Source: Leifsonia sp. TF02-11 (GTDB taxonomy: Bacteria; Actinomycetota; Actinomycetes; Actinomycetales; Microbacteriaceae). Taken from it: 64,000 bases of DNA. The notes beneath the pieces are model-generated. The model saw only the letters and a program-made list of their open reading frames with translations, made no database searches and had not been told where the DNA came from. Position 1 is the stretch's first letter. Each line of letters opens with the position of its first letter. Below, in pieces: positions 8,543-15,611 of this stretch. The stretch is taken from the NCBI RefSeq assembly GCF_017565305.1, contig NZ_JAGEKP010000006.1, positions 48,233-112,232 of the forward strand, read 5' to 3'. A program made the translations under genes and the position numbers.

Positions 8543-8788
8543 GTGACCGGGAAGATGTTCAGCCAGCTCTGCGCCACCCTCGTGTTGGCGGGGGTGACGG
8601 TGCTGATCGGCCGTTCCATGCACGACCCGGCGACGATCGTGCTGTTCGCCGTGGGAGTGCTCGTCACGATCCTCTCGGCCTTCCGCGTGCGTTCGCTGCG
8701 AGCGCGGTCGCAGGCCGAACGCGCCAGACGTGTCCCCCAAAATGCCGCTACCGACGAAAAGGGTGATCCGTCAGGCTCGAACCGATGA
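8543..8788 (+). CDS. Small two-helix membrane protein, unknown function
   Basis: 81 residues from a GTG start. Two hydrophobic stretches (about residues 8-22 and 31-47) suggest a hairpin in the membrane, followed by a basic, polar tail (RVRSLRARSQAERARR). Its TGA overlaps the ATG of the next gene, so the two are probably translated together. I do not recognise a family. The overlap with the larger membrane protein is the main reason to believe it is real. Confidence 0.65.
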   Translation: MTGKMFSQLCATLVLAGVTVLIGRSMHDPATIVLFAVGVLVTILSAFRVRSLRARSQAERARRVPQNAATDEKGDPSGSNR

Positions 8789-9351
8789 GCAGGCAGCAGG
8801 GATCCCAGGTCGAGACGGACGTGACGCCGGTCGTGGTGCTGCGGCCCTACCGCGATCTCTTCGTCCGGGGTCTCACCGCCATCTTCGCGCTGACCACCCC
8901 GGTCTTCGCCGTGCTCTACTGGCTCACCATCCCGGACGGCGACTGGACCATCGTCCTCGGTGCGCACGTCCTCGTCGTCATCGCGACGATCGTCGGCGTC
9001 TACGGGTTCTTCAGCGCCACGATCTCCCTGCGCCCCGACGGTGTGCGGGAGCGCGGGTTCTTCGGCCACACGCGGCTCGTGCGCCCGGTCGACGTGCGCT
9101 CCATCGTGCTGGTGCGGATCTACGACGGCAGCACCCTCGACACCCTCCCGCAGCTCTTCGTCACGGGCCATGACGGCCGGGTGCTGTTGCGGATGCGCGG
9201 CCAGTTCTGGTCGGCGGAGGACATCGAGCGCGTCGCCGAAGAGCTCGACCGGCCGGTGACGCGCGCAGAGGACTTCATGACGATGACCCAGCTGCGCCGC
9301 ACGTCCCCCGAGCTGCTGTACTGGTTCGAGCGGCTGCCGCGGTTGCGGTAG
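8785..9351 (+). CDS. Membrane protein with bacterial PH-like domain, unknown function
   Basis: 188 residues with two adjacent membrane helices (about 28-52 and 57-80) followed by a soluble domain. The segment SLRPDGVRERGFFGHTRLV then beta-rich sequence resembles bacterial PH-like (YdbT-type) domains, which also follow paired helices. That similarity is judged by eye and tentative. It overlaps the small membrane protein upstream by four bases (ATGA). No enzymatic motif is visible. Confidence 0.8.
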   Translation: MSRQQGSQVETDVTPVVVLRPYRDLFVRGLTAIFALTTPVFAVLYWLTIPDGDWTIVLGAHVLVVIATIVGVYGFFSATISLRPDGVRERGFFGHTRLVRPVDVRSIVLVRIYDGSTLDTLPQLFVTGHDGRVLLRMRGQFWSAEDIERVAEELDRPVTRAEDFMTMTQLRRTSPELLYWFERLPRLR

Positions 9352-9364
9352 GCCGGGCGCCCGC

Positions 9365-9973
9365 TCAGAGCTCCGTGTCGGTCGCGATGCCCAGCACCGG
9401 CGCTTCCGGACTGCTCGACGGCAGCTCGTGGAAGCCGAGCCGATCGTAGAACGCCATCGCGGAGGTGTTGGCGGACGAGACCCGCAGGTACATCCCTGGC
9501 ACTCCCCGCGCGCGCAGCGCCTCCAGCTGTGCGCGGATCAGCCTGCGGCCGAAACCTTGCCGCTGCAGCTCGGGGAGCAGGTCGATGTGCAGGTGCGCCG
9601 GGTAGCGGTCGACCTCCGGAACGATGCTTCCGCGCGGGTCGAGGCCCCAGCCGATGACCTCGCGCTCCGCGTCGTTCGGGGCGGCGTCGAGCGGATGGGC
9701 CGTGCGGAACCGGGGCAACCAGTTGTCGTCGTACCAGCGGGCGAAGGCCAGGCTGTCCTCGACGGCGACGGCGTAACCGGCCACCCGCTCGCCGGTGTCG
9801 ACCATCAGGGCGAGGTCGGGTCGGAAGGCGACGTAGGGGCCGGCGAAGATGTCGGGAAGCAGCGTGTCGTCGGAGTACAGGCCCGTCGCGTCCGCACCGG
9901 CGTCACCCGTGCGCAGGCACACGTCGTAGACGTCGTCGTGGTCGGTCGGTCGGTACGGGCGGATCGAGCTCAC
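9365..9973 (-). CDS. GNAT-family N-acetyltransferase
   Basis: 202 residues, GTG start. The acetyl-CoA pyrophosphate-binding motif is QRQGFGRRLIRAQLEAL (R/Q-x-x-G-x-G/A), followed by the typical C-terminal strand-helix SSANTSAMAFYDRLGFHEL. The N-terminus (IRPYRPTDHDDVYDVCLRTG) is also typical of GNATs. It should move an acetyl group from acetyl-CoA to an unknown small molecule or protein amine. It is divergent from the kinase gene at 9991, with a gap of only 17 bases, so the two promoters must overlap. Substrate unknown. Confidence 0.9.
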   Translation of the reverse strand: MSSIRPYRPTDHDDVYDVCLRTGDAGADATGLYSDDTLLPDIFAGPYVAFRPDLALMVDTGERVAGYAVAVEDSLAFARWYDDNWLPRFRTAHPLDAAPNDAEREVIGWGLDPRGSIVPEVDRYPAHLHIDLLPELQRQGFGRRLIRAQLEALRARGVPGMYLRVSSANTSAMAFYDRLGFHELPSSSPEAPVLGIATDTEL

Positions 9974-9990
9974 CGTGAAAGTATGGCAGG

Positions 9991-10854
9991 GTGACTTCCC
10001 CCGGCGCCGACGACCCGGACGCCGTACTGGCGCCGTGGCGGTCGCGCTGGGGGCTCGTGCCGGACGGCGATGCGTTCGCGACTCCGTCGAGTGTGCTGCA
10101 GCCTGTGCTCAGGGACGGCGTGCCCGCGTACCTCAAGCTGGCGACCGTCGCGGAGGAGGCCGCGGGCGGCCGGGTGCTGCGCTGGTGGGCGGGCCGCGGC
10201 GCGGCGGCGGTGCTCGCAGCGGACGGCGATGCCCTGGTGCTCGAACGCGCCGGCGGCGACCGCGACCTGGCTGCGCTCGCGGCCTCCGGTACCCACGGTG
10301 ACGAGACGGCGACCCGCATCCTGTGTCGGGCGGCGGTGCGCCTCCACGCCGTCGACGACCTCCCCAGGCCCGAAGGCCTCGTCGGGCTGCGGCGGTGGTT
10401 CGTCGAGCTGTTCGAGCACGCCGCCGCGCATCCGACCGATCGTGGTGGGCTGTTCGCACGCGCCGCGATCGAGGCGCAGGCGCTGCTCGCCGAGCGCGCG
10501 GCCGACGTCGTGCTGCACGGCGACCTCCACCACGGCAACGTCCTCGACTTCGGCGACGCCGAGAGCGGCGGACGCGGCTGGCTCGCCATCGACCCGAAGC
10601 ACATCCACGGCGATCCGGCGTTCGACTTCGCCAACATCCTCTGCAATCCCGATCGGGAGATCGCGCACGCGCCCGGGCGACTCGAGCGCACGGTGAGCAT
10701 CATCGCCGACGAGACCGGGATCGACGAGCGGCGGATGCTGCGCTGGACGCTCGCCTGGGCGGGGCTGTCGGCGGCGTGGTCGGAGCGGAGCGGCGGCGAC
10801 GCGGAGATCGCGGTCGGGGTGGGCGAGCGCGCCCGGCGCGCCGTGGACGGCTGA
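9991..10854 (+). CDS. Aminoglycoside phosphotransferase-family kinase, APH(6)/streptomycin 6-kinase like
   Basis: 287 residues, GTG start. The protein-kinase-like fold is shown by the catalytic loop VVLHGDLHHGNVLDF (HGDxxxxN) and the metal-binding segment LAIDPKHIHGDPAFDFANI. The APH(6)-like character is in the N-terminal order LRDGVPAYLKLA...LRWWAGRGAAAVLAADGDAL, which matches the streptomycin 6-kinase family in layout. Whether it gives aminoglycoside resistance or phosphorylates a cellular metabolite cannot be told from sequence. It is monocistronic and convergent with the PAP2 gene. Confidence 0.85.
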   Translation: MTSPGADDPDAVLAPWRSRWGLVPDGDAFATPSSVLQPVLRDGVPAYLKLATVAEEAAGGRVLRWWAGRGAAAVLAADGDALVLERAGGDRDLAALAASGTHGDETATRILCRAAVRLHAVDDLPRPEGLVGLRRWFVELFEHAAAHPTDRGGLFARAAIEAQALLAERAADVVLHGDLHHGNVLDFGDAESGGRGWLAIDPKHIHGDPAFDFANILCNPDREIAHAPGRLERTVSIIADETGIDERRMLRWTLAWAGLSAAWSERSGGDAEIAVGVGERARRAVDG

Positions 10855-10892
10855 GCCCGCAGAGGCCGTGGAGACCCGCTCGGGCCGCCGGT

Positions 10893-11582
10893 TCAGCCCG
10901 GGCCGGCGCGAAGCCGGAGGAACGGGTGCGGCTTCGTGCTCTCCTCAGCGAGCCGGTAGGCCAGCGGCGCCCACACGATGACGGCGACCCCCGCCCCCAG
11001 GAGCAGCCCGCCGATGGTGTCGCTCAGCCAGTGCGCCCCCAGATACGTGCGGCTGACCGCCATCAGCAGCGACCAGGCGGCGCCTGCGCACCACACCCAC
11101 ACCCGCGGGAAGAGGATGGCGAAGACCACGGCCATCGTCGCCGCGTTGGCTGTATGCCCCGACGGGAATGAACCGGTGTCGGAGGTCACCAGGATGTCGG
11201 ACGGGCGCGCGCGGCCGACGGTGTGCTTCAGCACCTGCACGCAGATCACCGAGAGGATGCTCGCGATGCCGAAGAAGGCAGCGCCCCACGGTCGGCGGAA
11301 GGCGAGCAGCAGCGCGAAGATCACCACCGGAATCACCACGGAACCCAGCAGACCGCCCCCGACATAGTTGAAGAACAGGGCGGGCGCGGTCCATACCGGC
11401 GAGCGGTGCTCGACGACTTCCGCCATCCACCGGAGGTCGACGGCGAACGGTTCGGCCGGACGCACGGCGATGATCACGCCGAGGACGAGCACCAACCCGA
11501 CAGCGACCGACGCCGAGATGAGCGGCCAGCGACGCTGGATGCGCGCGGCAGTGTGGACATCGTCGCCTGTGGGTGCCGCCAT
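10893..11582 (-). CDS. PAP2-superfamily phosphatase, membrane bound
   Basis: 229 residues from an ATG at 11582. The same frame is open to 12659 but only shadows the exporter gene. All three PAP2 signature motifs are present: KHTVGRARP (K-x6-R-P), FPSGHTAN (PSGH) and SRTYLGAHWLSD (S-R-x5-H). Five or six membrane helices surround them. It should dephosphorylate a lipid phosphate such as phosphatidate or undecaprenyl pyrophosphate at the outer face of the membrane. The substrate cannot be assigned. Confidence 0.9.
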   Translation of the reverse strand: MAAPTGDDVHTAARIQRRWPLISASVAVGLVLVLGVIIAVRPAEPFAVDLRWMAEVVEHRSPVWTAPALFFNYVGGGLLGSVVIPVVIFALLLAFRRPWGAAFFGIASILSVICVQVLKHTVGRARPSDILVTSDTGSFPSGHTANAATMAVVFAILFPRVWVWCAGAAWSLLMAVSRTYLGAHWLSDTIGGLLLGAGVAVIVWAPLAYRLAEESTKPHPFLRLRAGPG

Positions 11583-11653
11583 GCGTCCACCGTAGCCGCC
11601 GCACTCCCAGGATTCGCTGAGGCGGGGTCGGCTCTGCGGGCGCGGCGGCTCGC

Positions 11654-12883
11654 TCAGTGCGCGAGCTCTGGTACCGTCCGCGGCCGGACGATCAGCCACA
11701 GCGCGGCGATCGAGACCGTCGCGCAGATCGCCATGATCGCGCCCATCGGCGCGGCGCTCCCGGTGCCGAGGAGGCCCACGATCGGCGAGAAGACGCCGGC
11801 CGCGCCGAAGTTGAGGGCGCCGAGAAGGCTCGCCGCCGTCCCGGCCTCGTGACCGTGGCTGTTGAGCGCCAGCACCTGGACGCAGGGGAAGCCGAACCCG
11901 CACGCCGCGATGAAGAACCACAGCGGTACGGCGACGCCCCAGATCCCGGCGTGCGCCTGATCGAGGACGACGATGGCGAGCGAGGCGACGAGCATCACGA
12001 TCGTCGAGACCGCCAGGATCCACTGCGGGCCGAAGTACTTGGTCAGGCGGGAGGCCGACTGGACGCCGATGATGATGCCGATGGAGTTGACGGCGAAGAG
12101 CAGGCCGTACTCCTGCGGCGTGAACCGGTACAGGCCCTGGAAGATGAACGGGCTCGCCGACAGGTACGAGAACAGGCCCGTGAAGTTCGCGGCTCCGACG
12201 ATCGCGATGCCCACGAAGACGCGGTCGCTCAACACGGAGCGGTAGCGCTGGCCGACCGTCGCGTGACCGGCGTCGTGCCGACGCGCCTTCGGGAGGGTCT
12301 CGGCGATCCACACCGAGACGCACGCGATCACGAAAACGCCGTAGCCGGCCAGGACGACGAAGATCCCGCGCCACGGCATCACCAGCAGCAGCCACGACCC
12401 GAGCACGGGCGCGAGCACCGGAGCGAGCCCGTTGACGAGGGCGAGCCGGCTGAGCATCCGCACCAGGGGCCGGCCTCCGAACAGGTCGCGCACCATCGCC
12501 ATCGCGACGACACCGCCCGCGGCGGCGCCGACGCCCATCAGGGCGCGTGCGACGCCGAGCAGCTCGACGTTCGGCGCGATCGCCGCTGCGAGACAGGCGA
12601 GGATGTGGACTCCGGTCGCCGCGATGAGCGGAATGCGGCGGCCCACCTTGTCGGACCACGGTCCGACCAGCAGCTGGCCGAGGCCGAAGCCGATCGTGGT
12701 CGCCGTCAGCGTGAGCTGGATCATCGCCGTCGAGACGTTGAAGTCGGTCTCGAGGGTCGGCAGCGCCGGAAGGTACATGTCGATCGTGAACGGCCCGAGT
12801 GCGGTGAGCGCGCCGAGGATGAGGATGTATGCCAGGCGCTGGCGACCGGTGAGCGAGTCTCCGGGATGCACGACGGTGGTCAC
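11654..12883 (-). CDS. Bcr/CflA-type multidrug efflux MFS transporter
   Basis: 409 residues from a GTG at 12883, which has an AAGGA Shine-Dalgarno eight to nine bases upstream. The frame is open further back to 13039, but that extension contains an odd HHLQHHLQH segment and a terminator-like hairpin rather than transmembrane sequence. Twelve membrane helices. The first loop reads LGPFTIDMYLPALPTL, the Bcr/CflA family mark, followed by the MFS motif GPWSDKVGRR. It would export drugs such as bicyclomycin or chloramphenicol, or sulfonamides, by proton antiport. Divergent from the oxidoreductase at 13122; the 5' leader may attenuate expression. Confidence 0.9.
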   Translation of the reverse strand: MTTVVHPGDSLTGRQRLAYILILGALTALGPFTIDMYLPALPTLETDFNVSTAMIQLTLTATTIGFGLGQLLVGPWSDKVGRRIPLIAATGVHILACLAAAIAPNVELLGVARALMGVGAAAGGVVAMAMVRDLFGGRPLVRMLSRLALVNGLAPVLAPVLGSWLLLVMPWRGIFVVLAGYGVFVIACVSVWIAETLPKARRHDAGHATVGQRYRSVLSDRVFVGIAIVGAANFTGLFSYLSASPFIFQGLYRFTPQEYGLLFAVNSIGIIIGVQSASRLTKYFGPQWILAVSTIVMLVASLAIVVLDQAHAGIWGVAVPLWFFIAACGFGFPCVQVLALNSHGHEAGTAASLLGALNFGAAGVFSPIVGLLGTGSAAPMGAIMAICATVSIAALWLIVRPRTVPELAH

Positions 12884-12943
12884 GAGAAAGACGTCCTTCT
12901 GCTGGAGTGCGGGTGGGGAGGGGCCGCGCCCGGCGCTGGACGC

Positions 12944-12976
12944 AAAAATGACAGCACCGCGGCGGGCGCGGTGCTG
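12944..12976 (-). terminator. Terminator-like hairpin in the leader of the Bcr/CflA exporter gene
   Basis: Read on the minus strand, a perfect 10-bp GC-rich stem (CAGCACCGCG pairing with CGCGGTGCTG, arms 12967-12976 and 12952-12961, 5-base loop) is followed by TCATTTTTG. This is the layout of an intrinsic terminator, yet it lies about 60 bases upstream of the transporter start rather than after a gene. It is best read as an attenuator candidate. Confidence 0.55.
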
Positions 12977-13066
12977 GAGATGGTGCTGGAGGTGGTGCGC
13001 GAGAGTCGCCCGTTCGAATCGATTCGATTGCGGGCGCACCTACATGCTATCGGATCAACGGTGTTA

Positions 13067-13082
13067 ATGTGAACGTGCACAT
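13067..13082. promoter_or_regulatory. LacI-type operator candidate upstream of the 13122 oxidoreductase
   Basis: ATGTGAACGTGCACAT is an imperfect 16-bp palindrome centred on ACGT, with one mismatched pair per half. A second, perfect 14-bp palindrome (TCGAATCGATTCGA, 13014-13027) lies further upstream in the same divergent promoter region. Position about 40 bases before the ATG suits repressor control; the regulator is not identified. Confidence 0.45.
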
Positions 13083-13121
13083 CGCCCCGTTTTCGCGGGG
13101 TGCGCGCGGAAAGAGAGTGAC

Positions 13122-14327
13122 ATGACCTTCTCCATCGCCATGGTCGGCGCCGGCCAGTTCGCCGGGCAGTTCGCCAAGCTGTTCGCGCTGCACCCCGGAG
13201 TGAGCTCGGTGTACGCCACCGACCTGCTTCGCGAACGCGCGGAGCGCCTGAACACGGAGTACGGCCTGGACGGCACGATCGCGTCGTTCGAGGCGGCCCT
13301 CGACGACCCGCGCGTCGACGCCGTCGCGATCTTCACGCAGCGCTGGACGCACGGCCCGCTGGTCGTGCGGGCGCTGGAGGCCGGCAAGCACGTCTACTCG
13401 GCCGTGCCGATGGCGATCAGCGCCGACGAGATCGCCGCGATCATCGATGCTGTGCGCCGCACCGGCCTCACCTACATGATGGGCGAGACGAGCCACTACA
13501 ACCCCGCGACCGTGTACGCGCGGTCGCAGATCGCGGAGGGCGCCTTCGGCCGGGTGTTCTACGCTGAGGGCGACTACGTGCACGACATGGACCTCGGCTT
13601 CTACGACGCGTACCGGTATTCCGGAGGCGAGGAGTGGAAGGCGACGGCGAGCTACCCTCCGCTGCTCTACCCGACCCACTCCATCGGCGGCATCCTCGGC
13701 GCCTGGGACACCCACGCGGTGAGCGTGTCGGCGATCGGCGTCGTCGACGACCGCGGCGACGGCGTCTTCGACCGCGAGGTGAGCATGTTCGGCAACGACT
13801 TCTCGAACGCGACGGCGCTCTTCGAGGTGGCAGGCGGCGGATCGTTCCGCACCAACGAGTTCCGCCGAGTCGGCTATCCGTCGCACATCCGCGAGTCGCG
13901 GTTCCGGTTCTTCGGCACCGACGGCAGCTTCGAGCAGCTGGCGACGGTGTCGCACCGCACCGACAAGGAGGGCGTGACCGACATCACCGACCTCCTACAG
14001 CCGAAGCCGACCCTGCCGCCGGACGACCCATCGCTCGCGCACGTGTCGCCCGCGCTGCGCGACGCGTTCACGTCGGGAAGCGCGCCCATCCACGACCGCA
14101 CGCGCCTGCCGCGGGAGTTCGACCATGTGACCAACGGGCACGAGGGCAGCCACCACTTCCTCGCCGACGACTTCGTGCGCGCGGTGAACGAGCGTGCCCT
14201 CCCGCCGGTCAACGCCTGGCAGGCCGCCCGCTACACCCTCCCCGGCATCATCGCGCACGAGAGCGCCCTGCAGAACGGCGCCCGCCTCCCCATCCCCGAC
14301 TTCGGCCCCGCCCCCACCGCCCTCTGA
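13122..14327 (+). CDS. Gfo/Idh/MocA-family oxidoreductase
   Basis: 401 residues, ATG with a purine-rich Shine-Dalgarno (GAAAGAGAG). The N-terminal Rossmann fold starts SIAMVGAGQFAGQFAKLFAL (G-x-G-x-x-G variant), and the conserved family position normally reading EKP is changed to HVYSAVPMAI, so the usual catalytic-lysine motif is altered. The C-terminal alpha/beta domain carries EGDYVHDMDLGF and THSIGGILGAWDTH. It is expected to bind NAD(P) and act on a sugar or cyclitol; the substrate is unknown. It stands alone between divergent and convergent neighbours, with a LacI-type palindrome upstream and a long hairpin downstream. Confidence 0.85.
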   Translation: MTFSIAMVGAGQFAGQFAKLFALHPGVSSVYATDLLRERAERLNTEYGLDGTIASFEAALDDPRVDAVAIFTQRWTHGPLVVRALEAGKHVYSAVPMAISADEIAAIIDAVRRTGLTYMMGETSHYNPATVYARSQIAEGAFGRVFYAEGDYVHDMDLGFYDAYRYSGGEEWKATASYPPLLYPTHSIGGILGAWDTHAVSVSAIGVVDDRGDGVFDREVSMFGNDFSNATALFEVAGGGSFRTNEFRRVGYPSHIRESRFRFFGTDGSFEQLATVSHRTDKEGVTDITDLLQPKPTLPPDDPSLAHVSPALRDAFTSGSAPIHDRTRLPREFDHVTNGHEGSHHFLADDFVRAVNERALPPVNAWQAARYTLPGIIAHESALQNGARLPIPDFGPAPTAL

Positions 14328-14330
14328 CCC

Positions 14331-14404
14331 GCAGCCATCGATTCCTCACTTTCTCCCGCAACACGCCGGGTGTGAGCGGGAGAAAGTGAGGAATCGATAG
14401 CTGC
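14331..14404. repeat. Long intergenic palindrome A (bidirectional terminator candidate)
   Basis: Two 29-base arms (14331-14359 and 14376-14404) with a single mismatch and a 16-base loop, lying between the convergent oxidoreductase and ROK genes. Inner arm sequence TTCCTCACTTTCTCCCGC recurs nearly unchanged in palindrome B at 19778-19843. No T-run follows. Stem length and position support a transcription barrier for both genes; membership of a repeat family is shown by the second copy. Confidence 0.8.
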
Positions 14405-14413
14405 GCGGGGCAG

Positions 14414-15595
14414 TTAGGGGGACGAGGGGGACGCGAGGAGCGGGGTGAAGGCGAGCTCGGCGGCGCCGATGAGGAGGATGTCGCTGCCGAGGGCGGCGCG
14501 CGTGATCGTGAGGGTCTCGGCGGAGGCGGCCAGCGCCTGGGCCGCCACCAGCTCGGGGAGGCGCTCGGGCGCCAGCTCGTGGAGCGCCCCGAGGAAGCCG
14601 CCGAGCACGATCCGCTCCGGGTCGAAGACGTTGGTCGCGTTGCGCAGCGCCGTGGCCAGGAACCCCAGTTGCCGGTCGACCTCCGCGGTCACCGCGGCGT
14701 CGCCGGCCTCGACCGCGACGCGCAGCGCCCTGGCGAGCTCGTCGGGGTCGGCCGACTCCAGCCCGAGCACGCGCAGCAGGGCGCGCTGGCTCACCTCGGT
14801 CTCCAGGCAGCCGATCGCACCGCAGTGGCAGCGCACGCCGCTGGAGTTCACCAGGGTGTGGCCGAGCTCGCCCGCGTACCCGCTGATGCCGGTCAGCGGC
14901 GCTCCCCCGACGATGACGCCCGCGCCGATACCGGAGGCTCCGCCGTTCAGGTAGACGAGGTCGGCAGCGCCCTTCCCCGCGCCGAACAGCCGCTCGGCGT
15001 TCGCGCCCAGGTGCGCGTCGTTGGCCGCGAGTACCGGGTAGCCGGTCGCCGCGGCGAGCTCGGCGGCGAAGGGCTCCTCCGCCCACTCCAGGTGCGGGGC
15101 GAGCCGCACCACCCCGTCGTCTTCCCGCACGAGACCCGGCACCGCGACCCCGATGCCGACGACCCGGGAGGCCGTCGCCAGGTCGGGGCGGAGCCCGTCG
15201 ATCACCGCGGATGCGATCGCGGCGGCCTCCTGCGCGGTCGGCACGTGCCCGGTGGGATACCGCACCCGGCGGTGCACCTGCGCGTCGAGCCCGACGACGC
15301 CGACGGTGACCGCGTCGATCTCGGGGTTCACCGCGAGCGCGACGACGCGGCCGTCCGCGGCCACGACCGGCGACGGCCTCCCGACCCGGTTGCTCGTCTC
15401 CGGCTCGCGTTCGAGAACGAGTCCCTGCTCCACCAGCTCGGCGACCAGCGCGCCGATCGTCGACCGGTTCAGCCCCGTGGCCTGGGTCAGCGCGGAGCGC
15501 GCGACCGGGCCGCCGCGGTGCACCATTCCGAGCACGGTGGCGAGGTTGTGCCGTCGCACCGTGTCGAGGTTCGTCCCCGTCGTCCTGCCGTTCAT
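14414..15595 (-). CDS. ROK-family transcriptional repressor (XylR-like)
   Basis: 393 residues. N-terminal winged helix reads LTQATGLNRSTIGALVAELV, followed by the sugar-kinase-like ROK domain. The zinc site is CHCGAIGCLE, and AGELGHTLVNSSG is the ROK signature. The context and the N-terminus (DTVRRHNLATVLGMVHRGGP) match XylR/NagC-type repressors rather than ROK sugar kinases, which lack the DNA-binding domain. It starts 16 bases after the alpha-xylosidase stop and is probably cotranscribed with it, so it likely controls that operon in response to a xylose-containing sugar (inference). Confidence 0.9.
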   Translation of the reverse strand: MNGRTTGTNLDTVRRHNLATVLGMVHRGGPVARSALTQATGLNRSTIGALVAELVEQGLVLEREPETSNRVGRPSPVVAADGRVVALAVNPEIDAVTVGVVGLDAQVHRRVRYPTGHVPTAQEAAAIASAVIDGLRPDLATASRVVGIGVAVPGLVREDDGVVRLAPHLEWAEEPFAAELAAATGYPVLAANDAHLGANAERLFGAGKGAADLVYLNGGASGIGAGVIVGGAPLTGISGYAGELGHTLVNSSGVRCHCGAIGCLETEVSQRALLRVLGLESADPDELARALRVAVEAGDAAVTAEVDRQLGFLATALRNATNVFDPERIVLGGFLGALHELAPERLPELVAAQALAASAETLTITRAALGSDILLIGAAELAFTPLLASPSSP

Positions 15596-15611
15596 GGTCC
15601 CGGTTACTGTA

